64,000 nt of DNA from Alterluteimonas quercicellularis (lineage in GTDB: Bacteria; Pseudomonadota; Gammaproteobacteria; Xanthomonadales; Xanthomonadaceae), in assembly GCF_021191635.1 (NCBI RefSeq), contig NZ_JAIWPR010000004.1:124001-188000 (forward strand). The letters run 5' to 3'. Made by a program: the position numbers and the translations under genes. The first letter of the stretch is position 1; each line of letters starts with the position of its first letter. Shown piece after piece: positions 28,306 to 36,882 of the stretch. The notes beneath the pieces were generated by a model. It was not told the origin of the DNA, searched no databases, and was given only the letters and a program-made list of their open reading frames with translations.

Positions 28306-28319
28306 GTGATACGCATCAA
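28306..28319 (-). promoter_or_regulatory. FNR/CRP-family-like operator at minor pilin promoter
   Basis: GTGAT-ACGC-ATCAA on the plus strand (TTGAT-GCGT-ATCAC on the minus), nine of ten conserved positions of the FNR consensus TTGAT-N4-ATCAA. It abuts the -35 element with a 1-base gap, close to the class II activator position. A further palindrome cgcgtca-N5-tgacgcg is at 28375-28393. The rest of 28394-28662 shows no gene or clear signal. Confidence 0.5.
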
Positions 28320-28662
28320 AAACTCACATCCGGTTACCTGTGGTTAGCGATGGTGCATGCCGCGATGCATAGAACGCGTCAGTTGTTGACGCGCGGCTGA
28401 CCCCACCGGTCCGAAGTTGCCCTGCTGCGGCGGGGCCCGGCGTGCGTCGGGCCACGGTACACGACCGGCATTCCAGGCGCGCTGCGGTCCTCCGGAAAGA
28501 CCGATGCGACGCCGCTGCCGTCCCTCCGATGCATGCAGTTTCCGTGCCGGAAGCGCCCGTGCGCATCGGGGGCGGCGCCCGACCGTCGCGCTGGCGATAC
28601 GCAGCGTTCCTGCCGCCGCAGCCGGGCCGGCTAGAATCGCCTCCGTCCATTGGGGAGTCGCC

Positions 28663-29556
28663 ATGAGCAGAAAGAAGCGCCGGCACGCAGGCCGGCGTCC
28701 CGACCCGCGGCCCGCGACCGCGCGCGCCGCGCGCCTGGCGCCCGACTGGCCGGCGCTCGCCGGCGCCGTTCTCGGCCTGCTGCTGACCGGCTACCTGGCG
28801 ATCGTCGCCGCGCGCGACGGCGCCCCGGCGTTCTGCGAGGCCGGCAGCGGCTGCGATGCGGTGCAGGCGAGCGACTGGTCGACCTTCCTCGGCCTGCCGA
28901 TGGCGGCCTGGGGCTTCGGCCTGTACGCGCTGATCGCCCTCGCGGCGGCGACCGGCCGGTCCGAGGTCTCGCGCTGGCGCTGGCTGTCGCGCTGGACCCT
29001 GCTGGGGCTGGCGATCAGCGTGTTCCTGACCGCCGCGGCCTGGCTCGACGTCGGTGCGACCTGCGCCTGGTGCCTGGCCTCGCTCGCGCTGCTGGCGGCG
29101 CTGTTCGCCTGGGTGCACGCGCGCCGCCCCGCCGGCGCCCCGGGCGCGGCGGCGCGCTGGAGCAACTGGTGGCTGGGCAACGGCCTGGCGGCGCTGGGCG
29201 TACTGGCGCTGCTGGCGGTCGCCGGCGGCGGCCTGCTCGACCGCACGCCCGAGGACCCGCGCGTGGCGGGGCTGGTCGACCATCTCAACGACATCGGCGC
29301 CACCTACTACGGCGCGTCCTGGTGCACGAACTGCCGCCGGCAGTCGCGGCTGTTCGGCGCCTCGGCGTCAAGGCTGCCCTACGTCGAGTGCTCGCCCGGG
29401 GGCCAGGGCGGCCCGGTGGCGCAGGCCTGCCGCCGGGCGGGCGTGAGCGCCTACCCGACCTGGGTGATCCACGGCCTGCACCACACCGGCCTGCAGCGGC
29501 CCGAGCAGCTGGCGCAGCTGTCCGGCTACGTCTGGGAGGCCGGCGCCGGCGATTGA
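28663..29556 (+). CDS. VKOR family oxidoreductase fused to thioredoxin-like domain
   Basis: 297 residues starting MSRKKRRHAG, with GGGGAG eight bases upstream. A four- to five-helix VKOR domain holds the loop cysteines C58 and C64, S73 (DWSTFLGLP) and the quinone-side CxxC C134/C137 (TCAWC). The C-terminal thioredoxin-like domain has C221/C224 (SWCTNCRRQ) plus C243 and C256. In known fusions of this type VKOR passes electrons from an extracytoplasmic thiol partner to quinone, replacing DsbB. It is therefore likely to help form disulfides in exported proteins; the pilins and pilus-tip protein encoded divergently are Cys-containing candidates (inference). Confidence 0.9.
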   Translation: MSRKKRRHAGRRPDPRPATARAARLAPDWPALAGAVLGLLLTGYLAIVAARDGAPAFCEAGSGCDAVQASDWSTFLGLPMAAWGFGLYALIALAAATGRSEVSRWRWLSRWTLLGLAISVFLTAAAWLDVGATCAWCLASLALLAALFAWVHARRPAGAPGAAARWSNWWLGNGLAALGVLALLAVAGGGLLDRTPEDPRVAGLVDHLNDIGATYYGASWCTNCRRQSRLFGASASRLPYVECSPGGQGGPVAQACRRAGVSAYPTWVIHGLHHTGLQRPEQLAQLSGYVWEAGAGD

Positions 29557-29597
29557 GGCGGGACGCCGCGCCGGGGCTGCGGCTCGGCAACCCGCCG

Positions 29598-29737
29598 GCA
29601 GGAGCGTGCTTGCGCGCGACCGGGCCAGGTGCCACCGGACAGAAGAAGAACGCGTCCCCACGGGCGGACGCGGGCGAGCGGCCGGCACCGCTTCTTCCGC
29701 GAGTCGAAAAAGCTGTCGCGCGCGAGCGCGCTCCTGC
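29598..29737. repeat. Composite REP-like element after VKOR gene
   Basis: A diverged left copy (29598-29620, gcaggagcgtgcttgcgcgc core) and an inverted copy (29715-29737) enclose about 94 bases that contain a second conserved module (29619-29697) also found at 43683-43775. REP copies thus look like terminal inverted repeats of a larger non-coding element. Confidence 0.85.
29619..29697 (-). repeat. REP-associated module B, copy 1
   Basis: Read on the minus strand: AAGAAGCGGTGCCGGCCG, then after 18 bases GTGGGGACGCGTTC, then GTGGCACCTGG. The same three blocks in the same order occur at 43683-43775. In both places the module starts 17-23 bases after the inner end of a REP-like core read in the same direction. 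No open frame is shared, so it is probably not coding. Confidence 0.8.
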
Positions 29738-29800
29738 CATGGGGCCTCGCGGAAGGTCGGGACGGCGCGGGCCGGGGCCCGGGCACGGGAGCGGAGCGCG

Positions 29801-29829
29801 AAAAAAAAGACCGGCCGAAGCCGGTCTTT
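29801..29829 (-). terminator. Terminator after bamD
   Basis: Perfect 10-bp stem (29806-29815 with 29820-29829), loop cgaa, followed on the minus strand by a run of eight T. Lies 24 bases beyond the bamD stop. It could also act weakly on the plus strand (TTTC). Confidence 0.93.
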
Positions 29830-29853
29830 CTCCTGGTTCGCGTGCGCTGCGGG

Positions 29854-30708
29854 TCAGTCGTTGGACAGCGGCGACTTCTCGCCCGCGAAGGGATTGATCT
29901 TGCGGATCGCCCAGGGGTAGTTCGGCCAGTCGCCGCTGAGCCAGGCGTGGTCGGGCGCGTTGAGCTCCAGCACACGGCGCGCGTCGGCGGCCAGGGTCTC
30001 GTTGCCCAGGCGGGTGTAGGACTCGGCCAGCACCGCCACCGCATCGTTCTGGTACTCGCTCTGCGGGTAGGTCTCCAGCAGGTAGGTGGCGCGGTTGGCG
30101 GCGGCCACGTAGGCGCCGCGGCGCAGGTAGTACAGCGCGGTGTCAATCTCGTGGCGCGCGAACAGGTTGCGCAGCGCCACCATGCGCTGGCGCGCGTCGG
30201 CGGCGTAGCGGCTGTTCGGGTAGCGCTCGGTGACGATGGTGAAGTCGGCGTAGGCCTGGTTCGGCGTGGCGAGGTCGCGGCGGCTGGCGTCCAGGTTCCA
30301 CACGCGCTGCAGGAACACCGTGTCGCGGTTGGAGTTCACCAGGCCGCGCAGGTAGTACATGTAGGCGGTGTTGCGATGGGTGGGGTAGGTGCGCAGGAAG
30401 CGGTCGATGCTGGAGATCGCCTCCTCGTTGTTGCCCATCTTGAACTGCGCGTAGGCGGTCTCGATCAGCGCCTGCTCGGTGTAGGGGCCATAGGGGTACT
30501 GGGCGACCAGGCGGCGGAAGGTGACCGCCGCGGCGTTCCAGTTGCCGTAGCGCATCGACTGGTGGCCCTTGTCGTAGAGCGACTCGACCGGCACGCCCTC
30601 GTCCGGGTCCTCCTTGTCGCCGCGGAAGCGGGAGCAGCCGCTCGCCAGCAGGACGGCCAGCAGCGAGAGGACGACTGCGACGCGGAAGACGGATGAGGCT
30701 CGGGTCAT
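29854..30708 (-). CDS. bamD: Outer-membrane assembly lipoprotein BamD
   Basis: 284-residue lipoprotein: signal peptide with lipobox LASGC (C25), then five tetratricopeptide-like repeats (NAAAVTFRRLVAQYPYGPYT, QFKMGNNEEAISSIDRF, YYLRRGAYVAAANRATYLLE). BamD belongs to the BAM complex that folds beta-barrel proteins, such as the four TonB receptors here, into the outer membrane. The C-terminal tail (about 245-284, WPNYPWAIRKINPFAGEK) is longer than in E. coli but usual in this family. Divergent from rluD, as in many gammaproteobacteria. Confidence 0.97.
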   Translation of the reverse strand: MTRASSVFRVAVVLSLLAVLLASGCSRFRGDKEDPDEGVPVESLYDKGHQSMRYGNWNAAAVTFRRLVAQYPYGPYTEQALIETAYAQFKMGNNEEAISSIDRFLRTYPTHRNTAYMYYLRGLVNSNRDTVFLQRVWNLDASRRDLATPNQAYADFTIVTERYPNSRYAADARQRMVALRNLFARHEIDTALYYLRRGAYVAAANRATYLLETYPQSEYQNDAVAVLAESYTRLGNETLAADARRVLELNAPDHAWLSGDWPNYPWAIRKINPFAGEKSPLSND

Positions 30709-30795
30709 GGGGGCGTGGGCGTGAACGGCATGAAGCGCCGATAATAGCAGCCCCGCCCGCGCCGCCGCCCGCCGCGCCTGAACGATGCCCCGCCG

Positions 30796-31806
30796 ATGAC
30801 CCAGCCCCCTTCCGACGCCGCCCCCCGCCCGGACGACGACCTCGAATCGCGCAGCGTGGAGGTGCCGCCGTCGCTGGCCGGGCGCCGCTTCGACCAGGCG
30901 CTGGCCGAGCTGTTCCCCGAGTTCTCGCGCTCCCGCCTGGCCGCCTGGATCAAGTCCGGCGACGCCCTGCTCGATGGGCGGCAGGTGCGCCCGCGCGATC
31001 CGGTGGCCGGCGGCGAGACGATCGCGCTGGACGTCGCGCTCGACGAGCAGACCCACGACGCGCCCGAGGACATCCCGCTGCAGGTCCTCTACGAGGACGC
31101 CGACGTGCTGGTGATCGACAAGCCGGCCGGCATGGTGGTGCATCCTGGCGCGGGCAACCGCAGCGGCACCCTGGTCAACGGCCTGCTTTTCCGCGACCCG
31201 GGTCTGGCGGCCCTGCCGCGGGCCGGCATCGTGCACCGGCTGGACAAGGACACCTCCGGCGTCATGGTGGTGGCGCGGACCCTGCAGGCCCATGCCGGGC
31301 TGGTGGCGCAGCTCTCCGCGCGCGAGGTGCACCGGCAGTACCTGGCGATCGTGGTGGGGGCGCTGGTCAGCGGCGGCACCGCCGACGCGCCGATCGACCG
31401 CCATCCGCGCGACCGCCTGCGCATGGCCGTGCGCGAGGACGGCCGCGAGGCGGTCACCCACTACCGCCTGCGCGAGCGCTTCCGCGCGCACACCGCGCTG
31501 GAGTGCCGGCTGGAGACCGGCCGGACCCACCAGATCCGCGTGCACATGCAGCACCTGCGCCACCCGATCGTCGGCGATCCGCTGTACGGCGGCGCGCTCA
31601 AGCTGCCCAAGGCCGCGTCCGAGGAACTGGCCGCCGGGCTGCGCGGGTTCCGCCGCCAGGCCCTGCACGCCGAGACGCTGGAGTTCGCCCATCCGCGCAC
31701 CGGCGAACCCGTGCGCGCCGGCGCCCCGGTGCCCGAGGACATGCAGACGCTGATGCGCCTGCTGCGCGAGGACACCCGCCGGCATGCCGAAGACGGGCGG
31801 CGCTGA
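30796..31806 (+). CDS. rluD: 23S rRNA pseudouridine synthase RluD
   Basis: 336 residues. S4 RNA-binding domain at about 20-85 ([18 protein letters not shown]) and RluA-type catalytic domain with HRLDKDTSG containing catalytic D150, plus RTHQIRVHM and [11 protein letters not shown]. Makes the pseudouridines in helix 69 (1911, 1915, 1917) of 23S rRNA in E. coli. Divergent from bamD and followed immediately by pgeF, a conserved arrangement. Confidence 0.97.
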   Translation: MTQPPSDAAPRPDDDLESRSVEVPPSLAGRRFDQALAELFPEFSRSRLAAWIKSGDALLDGRQVRPRDPVAGGETIALDVALDEQTHDAPEDIPLQVLYEDADVLVIDKPAGMVVHPGAGNRSGTLVNGLLFRDPGLAALPRAGIVHRLDKDTSGVMVVARTLQAHAGLVAQLSAREVHRQYLAIVVGALVSGGTADAPIDRHPRDRLRMAVREDGREAVTHYRLRERFRAHTALECRLETGRTHQIRVHMQHLRHPIVGDPLYGGALKLPKAASEELAAGLRGFRRQALHAETLEFAHPRTGEPVRAGAPVPEDMQTLMRLLREDTRRHAEDGRR

Positions 31807-31807
31807 G

Positions 31808-32596
31808 ATGCGTCCCGGCGACGCCCCGGCCGGGACGGCGCCGTGGCTCGACGCGGACTGGCCGGCGCCCGCCGGCGTCCGCGTGCTGACCACGCTGCGC
31901 GGCGGGCCCGGGGTGTCGCGGCCGCCCTTCGACCGCCTGAACCTGGGCGCGAACAGCGGCGACGACGTCGCCGCGGTGGCGCGCAACCGCGACATCCTGG
32001 CCGCGCTGGCGGGGCTGCCGTCGCCGCCGCGCTGGCTGCGGCAGGTGCACGGCACCCGCGTGGTGGCCTGCGACCCCACTGCCGTCGACGTCGACCCGCC
32101 CGAGGGCGATGCCGCCGTCGCCTCCGCCCCGGGGACGGTGCTGGCGATCCTGACCGCGGACTGCCTGCCGGTGGCGTTCGCCTCCCGCGACGGCCGCCGC
32201 ATCGGCGCCGCCCACGCCGGCTGGCGCGGGCTCGCCGCCGGCGTGCTGGAGGCAACGCTGCGGGCCATCGGCGCACCGCCCGGCGACTGCCTGGCCTGGC
32301 TGGGGCCCTGCGCGGGTCCGCAGGCCTACGAGGTGGGCGCCGAGGTGCGGGATGCGTTCGTCGGTGCCGATCCCGGCGCGGCCGCCGCGTTCGAGGCCAC
32401 GCGCCCCGGGCACTGGCGGGCCGACCTGTACGCGCTGGCGCGCCGGCGCCTGGTCGCGGCCGGCATGGCCGCCGCCGACATCCACGGCGGCGGACTGTGC
32501 ACCATCTCCGACCCCGCGCGGTTCTACTCGCATCGCCGCGACCAGCGCACCGGCCGCATGGCGACGCTGGTCTGGCGCGTACCCGGTTCGGCATAG
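31808..32596 (+). CDS. pgeF: Peptidoglycan editing factor PgeF (YfiH/laccase-like)
   Basis: 262 residues if started at ATG 31808, one base after the rluD stop; ATG 31784, overlapping rluD, is also possible. Family motifs LNLGANSGDD, RQVHGTRV, LTADCLPVAF, AAHAGWRG and LGPCAGPQAYEVG hold the His/Cys metal site of DUF152 proteins. In E. coli the protein removes wrongly added L-Ser from peptidoglycan precursors. Related proteins have been reported as purine nucleoside phosphorylases or polyphenol oxidases. Co-transcribed with rluD. Confidence 0.92.
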   Translation: MRPGDAPAGTAPWLDADWPAPAGVRVLTTLRGGPGVSRPPFDRLNLGANSGDDVAAVARNRDILAALAGLPSPPRWLRQVHGTRVVACDPTAVDVDPPEGDAAVASAPGTVLAILTADCLPVAFASRDGRRIGAAHAGWRGLAAGVLEATLRAIGAPPGDCLAWLGPCAGPQAYEVGAEVRDAFVGADPGAAAAFEATRPGHWRADLYALARRRLVAAGMAAADIHGGGLCTISDPARFYSHRRDQRTGRMATLVWRVPGSA

Positions 32597-32637
32597 GGCG
32601 GGCTCGCGCGCGTCTGCATTCGTCGGGAAAGAGCTCC

Positions 32638-32769
32638 TTCGCGCGCGAGCGCGCTCCTACAAGAAGCGGTCGGCATGCGTGCGCTTCCGCGTTGCCTGCT
32701 CTTCCGTAGGAGCGCGCTCGCGCGCGACGGAATGTCGCGGAATGCCCTCGCGCGCAAGCGCGCTCCTAC
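32638..32769. repeat. Triple REP-like cluster between pgeF and otsA
   Basis: Three core copies: inverted 32638-32660, direct 32706-32728, inverted 32747-32769 (one mismatch, cgcgcaagcg). The direct and second inverted copies form the standard pair; the first inverted copy is extra. A short aagaagcggt just after the first copy recalls module B. The cluster lies between the convergent genes pgeF and otsA. Confidence 0.9.
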
Positions 32770-32787
32770 AGGGCGCGGTGCCGCCGC

Positions 32788-34155
32788 TCAACCGTTGCGC
32801 AGGTCGTGCAGGTAGCTGCGGCGCCAGTCGTTGATGTCGTGCTTGCGCAGGTGGTCCATCATCGCGTGCCAGCGCTCGACGCGCTTCTCGCGCGGCATGG
32901 TCGAGGCGATGGCGATCGCGTCGGCGACGCCGTCGAGGTCGTGCGGGTTGACCAGCAGCGCGTCCTTGAGCTCGTAGGCGGCGCCGGCCAGCAGCGACAG
33001 CACCAGCACGCCGGGATCCTGGGGGTCCTGGGCGGCGATGTACTCCTTGGCGACCAGGTTCATGCCGTCGCGCAGCGGCGTCACCAGGCCCACGCTGGCC
33101 AGCCGGTAGAAGCCGGTGAGCGTGGCGTGGGCGAAGTTGCGGTTGACGTAGCGCAGCGGGGTCCAGTCGGGCTCGGCCCAGGCGCCGTTGATGTGGCCGG
33201 AGATCTGCTCCAGTTCCTGCCGCAGGGCCTGGTACTCGGTGACGTCGCCGCGCGAGACCGGCGCGATCTGCAGGTAGGTGAGCTGGCCGCGCTGGTCGCG
33301 ATGGGTCTCCAGGTAGCGCTCGAAGCCGCGGAAGCGCTCCGGCAGGCCCTTGGAGTAGTCGAGCCGGTCGACGCCGATGGCGAGCTTGCGGCGGTCCAGG
33401 CTGGCCCGCAGGTCCTTGATCGCGGGCTTGGACATCGCCGCCCGTGCCTGGCTGGCGATCAGCTCGGTGTCGATGCTGATGGGATAGGCGTGGGCGCGGA
33501 AGCGGCGCCCGCCGGGCGCCTCCAGCTGGCCGTCGGCCAGCACCTGGCCGCCGCCGAACAGGCGCACGTAGTCCTGGAAGCGTTCGACGTCGCGCCGGGT
33601 CTGCATGCCGATCAGGTCGTAGGCGTACAGCGACGAGAACAGCCGGTTGTGGTTGGGCATCGCCGCCAGCAGGTCGGACGAGGGCATCGGCACGTGCAGG
33701 AAGAAGCCCATGCGGCAGCCGACGCCGCGCTGGCGCAGCAGCGAGGCCAGCGGGATCAGGTGGTAGTCGTGGATCCAGAGGATGTCGCTGTCGCGCAGCA
33801 TCGGCGCCAGCTTGTCCGCGAACATCGCATTGACCCGCGCGTAGCCTTCCCGGGTGGCGCGGTCGTAGTCGACCAGGTCGAGGCGGAAATGCAGCAGCGG
33901 CCACAGCGTGCGGTTGGCGAAGCCGTTGTAGTAGGCGTCCAGGTCCGCGCGGTTGAGGTCCATCGTGAGGTAGCGGATGTCGCCCTCGACCTGCTCGTGC
34001 AGGGCGCCGCTGTCGCCGCGCACGGTGCGCCCGCTCCAGCCGAACCAGAGGCCGCCGTGCTCCTTCAGCGCCGCTTGCAGCGCCACCGCGAGGCCGCCGG
34101 CCCGGCTCTCGCCGGGCACCGCGACGCGGTTGGAGACGACGACCAGGCGGCTCAC
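32788..34155 (-). CDS. otsA: Trehalose-6-phosphate synthase
   Basis: 455-residue GT20 glycosyltransferase joining UDP-glucose and glucose-6-phosphate. Family motifs: [12 protein letters not shown] with [41 protein letters not shown] and [13 protein letters not shown]. It starts with GTG at 34155, overlapping the GH15 stop by four bases (GTGA); no ATG fits. Last gene of the coupled otsB-GH15-otsA operon making the osmoprotectant trehalose. Confidence 0.97.
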   Translation of the reverse strand: MSRLVVVSNRVAVPGESRAGGLAVALQAALKEHGGLWFGWSGRTVRGDSGALHEQVEGDIRYLTMDLNRADLDAYYNGFANRTLWPLLHFRLDLVDYDRATREGYARVNAMFADKLAPMLRDSDILWIHDYHLIPLASLLRQRGVGCRMGFFLHVPMPSSDLLAAMPNHNRLFSSLYAYDLIGMQTRRDVERFQDYVRLFGGGQVLADGQLEAPGGRRFRAHAYPISIDTELIASQARAAMSKPAIKDLRASLDRRKLAIGVDRLDYSKGLPERFRGFERYLETHRDQRGQLTYLQIAPVSRGDVTEYQALRQELEQISGHINGAWAEPDWTPLRYVNRNFAHATLTGFYRLASVGLVTPLRDGMNLVAKEYIAAQDPQDPGVLVLSLLAGAAYELKDALLVNPHDLDGVADAIAIASTMPREKRVERWHAMMDHLRKHDINDWRRSYLHDLRNG

Positions 34156-35960
34156 GTGGCGTCCTCCCACGAGCGCGAGAGCCGCATGGCGGCCGCGATC
34201 AGGCCGACGTGGGAGTAGGTCTGCGGGAAGTTGCCCCAGGCCTCGCCGTCCTCGAACGCCAGGTCCTCCGACAGCAGGCCCAGCGGATTGCGGCGCGCCA
34301 GGATGCGCTCGAACAGCGCGCGCGCCTCGTCCTTGCGGCCGATCGCCGCCAGCGCCTCGATGTACCAGAACGTGCAGATGGTGAAGCTGGTCTCCGGCGC
34401 GCCGAAGTCGTCGGGCGCGATGTAGCGGAACAGGCCGTCGCCGCGCTTGAGGTCGCGCCCGATCGCCTCGACGGTGGCGACGAAGCGCGGATCGTCGGCG
34501 GCGACGAAGCCGATGTCGGCCAGCAGCAGCAGCGAGGCGTCCAGGCGGTGGCCGTCGAAGGCGTCGGTGAAGTGGCCGAGTGCCTCGTTCCAGGACCGTG
34601 CCAGCACCCGCGCGTGGATCGCGTCGGCGCGCTCGCGCCAGTGGGTCACGCGCTCGTCGAGCGCCAGCCGCGCCGCGATCCGCGCCAGGCGGTCGCAGGC
34701 GGCCCAGCACATGGCGGCGGTGTAGGTGTGCACCTCGGTACGTCCGCGGAACTCCCACAGTCCGGCGTCCGGCACGTCGTGCAGCGCGTAGGCCTGCTCG
34801 CCCAGCGGCTCGAGCTTGCGGAACGCCGCGGCGTCGCCTGGGTTGGCCAGGCGCAGGTCGAAGAACAGCTGCGTCGAGGCCAGCACCACGCTGCCGTAGA
34901 CGTCGTGCTGGCGCTGCACCCAGGCCAGGTTGCCGCGCCGCACGGGGCCCATGCCGCGGTAGCCCTGCAGCGCCTCGACCTCGTGCTCCTCCAGCTTCTC
35001 GGAGAAGTCGATGCCGTACAGCGGCTGCAGGCTGCCGTCGTGGGTGGCGATGTTGAAGATGTAGCGCAGGAACTCCTCCATGCTCCGGGTCGCCCCCAGC
35101 CGGTTGAGCGCGCGCACCACGAACGCGGCGTCGCGCAGCCAGCAGTAGCGGTAGTCCCAGTTGCGCGGCGTGTGCGGCGCCTCCGGGATGGAGGTGGTCA
35201 TCGCCGCGATGATCGCGCCGCTGTCCTCGTACTGGCACAGCTTCAGAGTGATCGCGCTGCGGATAACCGCCTCCTGCCACTCGAGGGGAATGGAGAGATA
35301 GCGCACCCATTCCCGCCAGTACTCGGTGGTGCGCTTCTCCGCCTCGTGCAGGAACCCTGCCAGCGGCTGCGTCAACGATTCGTCGGCGCCCAGCAGCAGG
35401 TGGGCCGGCTCGCTGAGCACGAACGGGGTCTGCTCGCGCACGAAGCGCACCGGGACGTCGGTGGTCAGGCGCAGGGTGAAGTCGGGCAGCAGGTAGCGGA
35501 TGTGGTTGCTGCCCCATGTGGTCTCCGCGCGCTCCGAGCCCCAGCGCACGAGCGGGCGCACGCGCACCCGGATCCGCGGGCTGCCGGACAGCGGCGTGAT
35601 CCGGCGCATGAGCGTGACCGGGCGGTAGAGCCGGCCGTGCTGGCGCCAGCGCGGCGCGAAATCCACGATCTCGATCGCGCCGCCGCTGCGGTCGTACAGC
35701 ACCGTGCGCAGGATCGCGGTGTTGTGGACGTAGCACTGCTCGCTGCGCGCGAAGTCCTCGAGCTCGATCGCGAAGTCGCCGCCGTCGTGGTCGCGCGGCG
35801 ACAGCAGCGCGCAGAAGGCGGGATCGCCATCGAAGGCGGGCAGGCAGCTCCAGACCACCCGCGCGCGGGCATCGAGCAGGGCGCCGAAGCTGCCGTTGCC
35901 GATGACGCCGAGGTCGAGCGTGGCCGAGGTGTCCGGGGGGATGGAAGCGGGCGGGGTCAT
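34152..35960 (-). CDS. Glycoside hydrolase family 15 protein (trehalase/glucoamylase-like)
   Basis: 602 residues. An N-terminal beta-sandwich (LGVIGNGSFGALLDARARVVW) and an (alpha/alpha)6 barrel typical of bacterial GH15. Likely catalytic regions are WDYRYCWLRDA and LAFEDGEAWGNFPQTYSH, the latter near the C-terminal catalytic glutamate of the family. No signal peptide, so cytoplasmic. Being locked between otsB and otsA by 4-base overlaps on both sides, its most likely substrate is trehalose or a related alpha-glucoside; glucoamylase activity on oligosaccharides is the alternative. Confidence 0.92.
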   Translation of the reverse strand: MTPPASIPPDTSATLDLGVIGNGSFGALLDARARVVWSCLPAFDGDPAFCALLSPRDHDGGDFAIELEDFARSEQCYVHNTAILRTVLYDRSGGAIEIVDFAPRWRQHGRLYRPVTLMRRITPLSGSPRIRVRVRPLVRWGSERAETTWGSNHIRYLLPDFTLRLTTDVPVRFVREQTPFVLSEPAHLLLGADESLTQPLAGFLHEAEKRTTEYWREWVRYLSIPLEWQEAVIRSAITLKLCQYEDSGAIIAAMTTSIPEAPHTPRNWDYRYCWLRDAAFVVRALNRLGATRSMEEFLRYIFNIATHDGSLQPLYGIDFSEKLEEHEVEALQGYRGMGPVRRGNLAWVQRQHDVYGSVVLASTQLFFDLRLANPGDAAAFRKLEPLGEQAYALHDVPDAGLWEFRGRTEVHTYTAAMCWAACDRLARIAARLALDERVTHWRERADAIHARVLARSWNEALGHFTDAFDGHRLDASLLLLADIGFVAADDPRFVATVEAIGRDLKRGDGLFRYIAPDDFGAPETSFTICTFWYIEALAAIGRKDEARALFERILARRNPLGLLSEDLAFEDGEAWGNFPQTYSHVGLIAAAMRLSRSWEDAT

Positions 35961-36706
35961 GCGGGGAAGGCTTCCTCGAGCCAGGCGTGGACCGCGGGGA
36001 CGTCGGGCAGCGCGAACCGCGCGGCGCTGGGCTCGCGCGCGCCGACCAGCACGCTCAGGCCGCGGCGCTCGTTGACGATGGCGAAGCCGTGCTCGTCGGT
36101 CAGGTCGTCGCCGACGAAGACCGGGACGCGCCCGCGGAAGGGCGGTTCCTCCAGCAGGGCCGCGATGGCATCGCCCTTGTCGGCGCCGCCGGGCCGCAGC
36201 TCGACCACGTGGTCGCCCGGCTGCAGCCGGTAGCCCGGCAGGCGCGGCAGCACCGACTCGGCGAAGGCGCGCATCGCGTCGCCGTGCTCGGGCGCCTGCC
36301 GCCAGTGCAGCGCCAGGCCGACCTGCTTGTCCTCCACCAGCGCACCGGGCAGGCGCTCGGCCAGCGCCTCGGCCTCCGCCAGGATGCGCGGCAGCGCAGG
36401 CGGCGCCTGCAGTGGCGGTGCGCGGTAGGCGCCGTTGCGCCGCTCCAGGCCGTGCATGCCGGCCGAGGGCAGCCGCAGCGGCGCGAACAGGCCGTCGAGC
36501 ACCGCCAGCGGCCGGCCGCTGACCAGCGCGAGCGCGCCGTCGAGCCGCCGGTGGACGCGCTCCAGGCTCGCGCGCAATGGCTCCCCGACCGCGACCAGGG
36601 CGGGATCGGGGGCGAACGCCAACAGGGTGCCGTCCACATCGAGGAAGAGGGCCCAGCCCTCGTCGATCGGTGGCGGCGGCGGTCGGGTGGGGGACTCGGC
36701 TGCCAT
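35957..36706 (-). CDS. otsB: Trehalose-6-phosphate phosphatase
   Basis: 249-residue HAD-superfamily phosphatase: motif I FLDVDGTLL with D23/D25, motif II VSGRPL, a Lys near GADKGDAI and the acidic motif FVGDDLTDEHGF. It removes phosphate from trehalose-6-phosphate to give trehalose. First gene of the operon; its stop overlaps the GH15 start (ATGA). The Pro-rich N-terminus (TRPPPPPIDEG) is unremarkable. Confidence 0.96.
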   Translation of the reverse strand: MAAESPTRPPPPPIDEGWALFLDVDGTLLAFAPDPALVAVGEPLRASLERVHRRLDGALALVSGRPLAVLDGLFAPLRLPSAGMHGLERRNGAYRAPPLQAPPALPRILAEAEALAERLPGALVEDKQVGLALHWRQAPEHGDAMRAFAESVLPRLPGYRLQPGDHVVELRPGGADKGDAIAALLEEPPFRGRVPVFVGDDLTDEHGFAIVNERRGLSVLVGAREPSAARFALPDVPAVHAWLEEAFPA

Positions 36707-36799
36707 CCGCGCATTGTGCCGCATGCGGCGTGAGCGGTGCTCGCGGCGCTGGCGGAGGTTCATGCTGGATGCGCAGGCCGCATCGAGGCGAGTTGCCCC

Positions 36800-36822
36800 G
36801 TAGGAGCGCGCTCGCGCGCGAC
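36800..36822 (+). repeat. Solitary REP-like element upstream of otsB
   Basis: A single direct core copy without an inverted partner. Immediately after it, ggaccctcg (36823-36831) pairs with cgagggtcc at about 36860-36868, giving an alternative longer hairpin just beyond the end of the gene at 36883. Nothing else is seen in 36707-36882. Confidence 0.8.
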
Positions 36823-36882
36823 GGACCCTCGGCTGGCCGCGGCTGCACCGCCACCCGTGCGAGGGTCCGCCGGCGCATCGGG

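Noticed and set aside
28306-28327. TGTGA...TCACA as a standard CRP/Clp operator
   Set aside because: The half-sites are 14 bases apart instead of six; the inner FNR-like palindrome fits better.
28344-28664. 106-codon minus-strand frame in the pilE-VKOR gap
   Set aside because: Arg/Ala-rich, no ribosome site, and it would read across the VKOR start; treated as non-coding.
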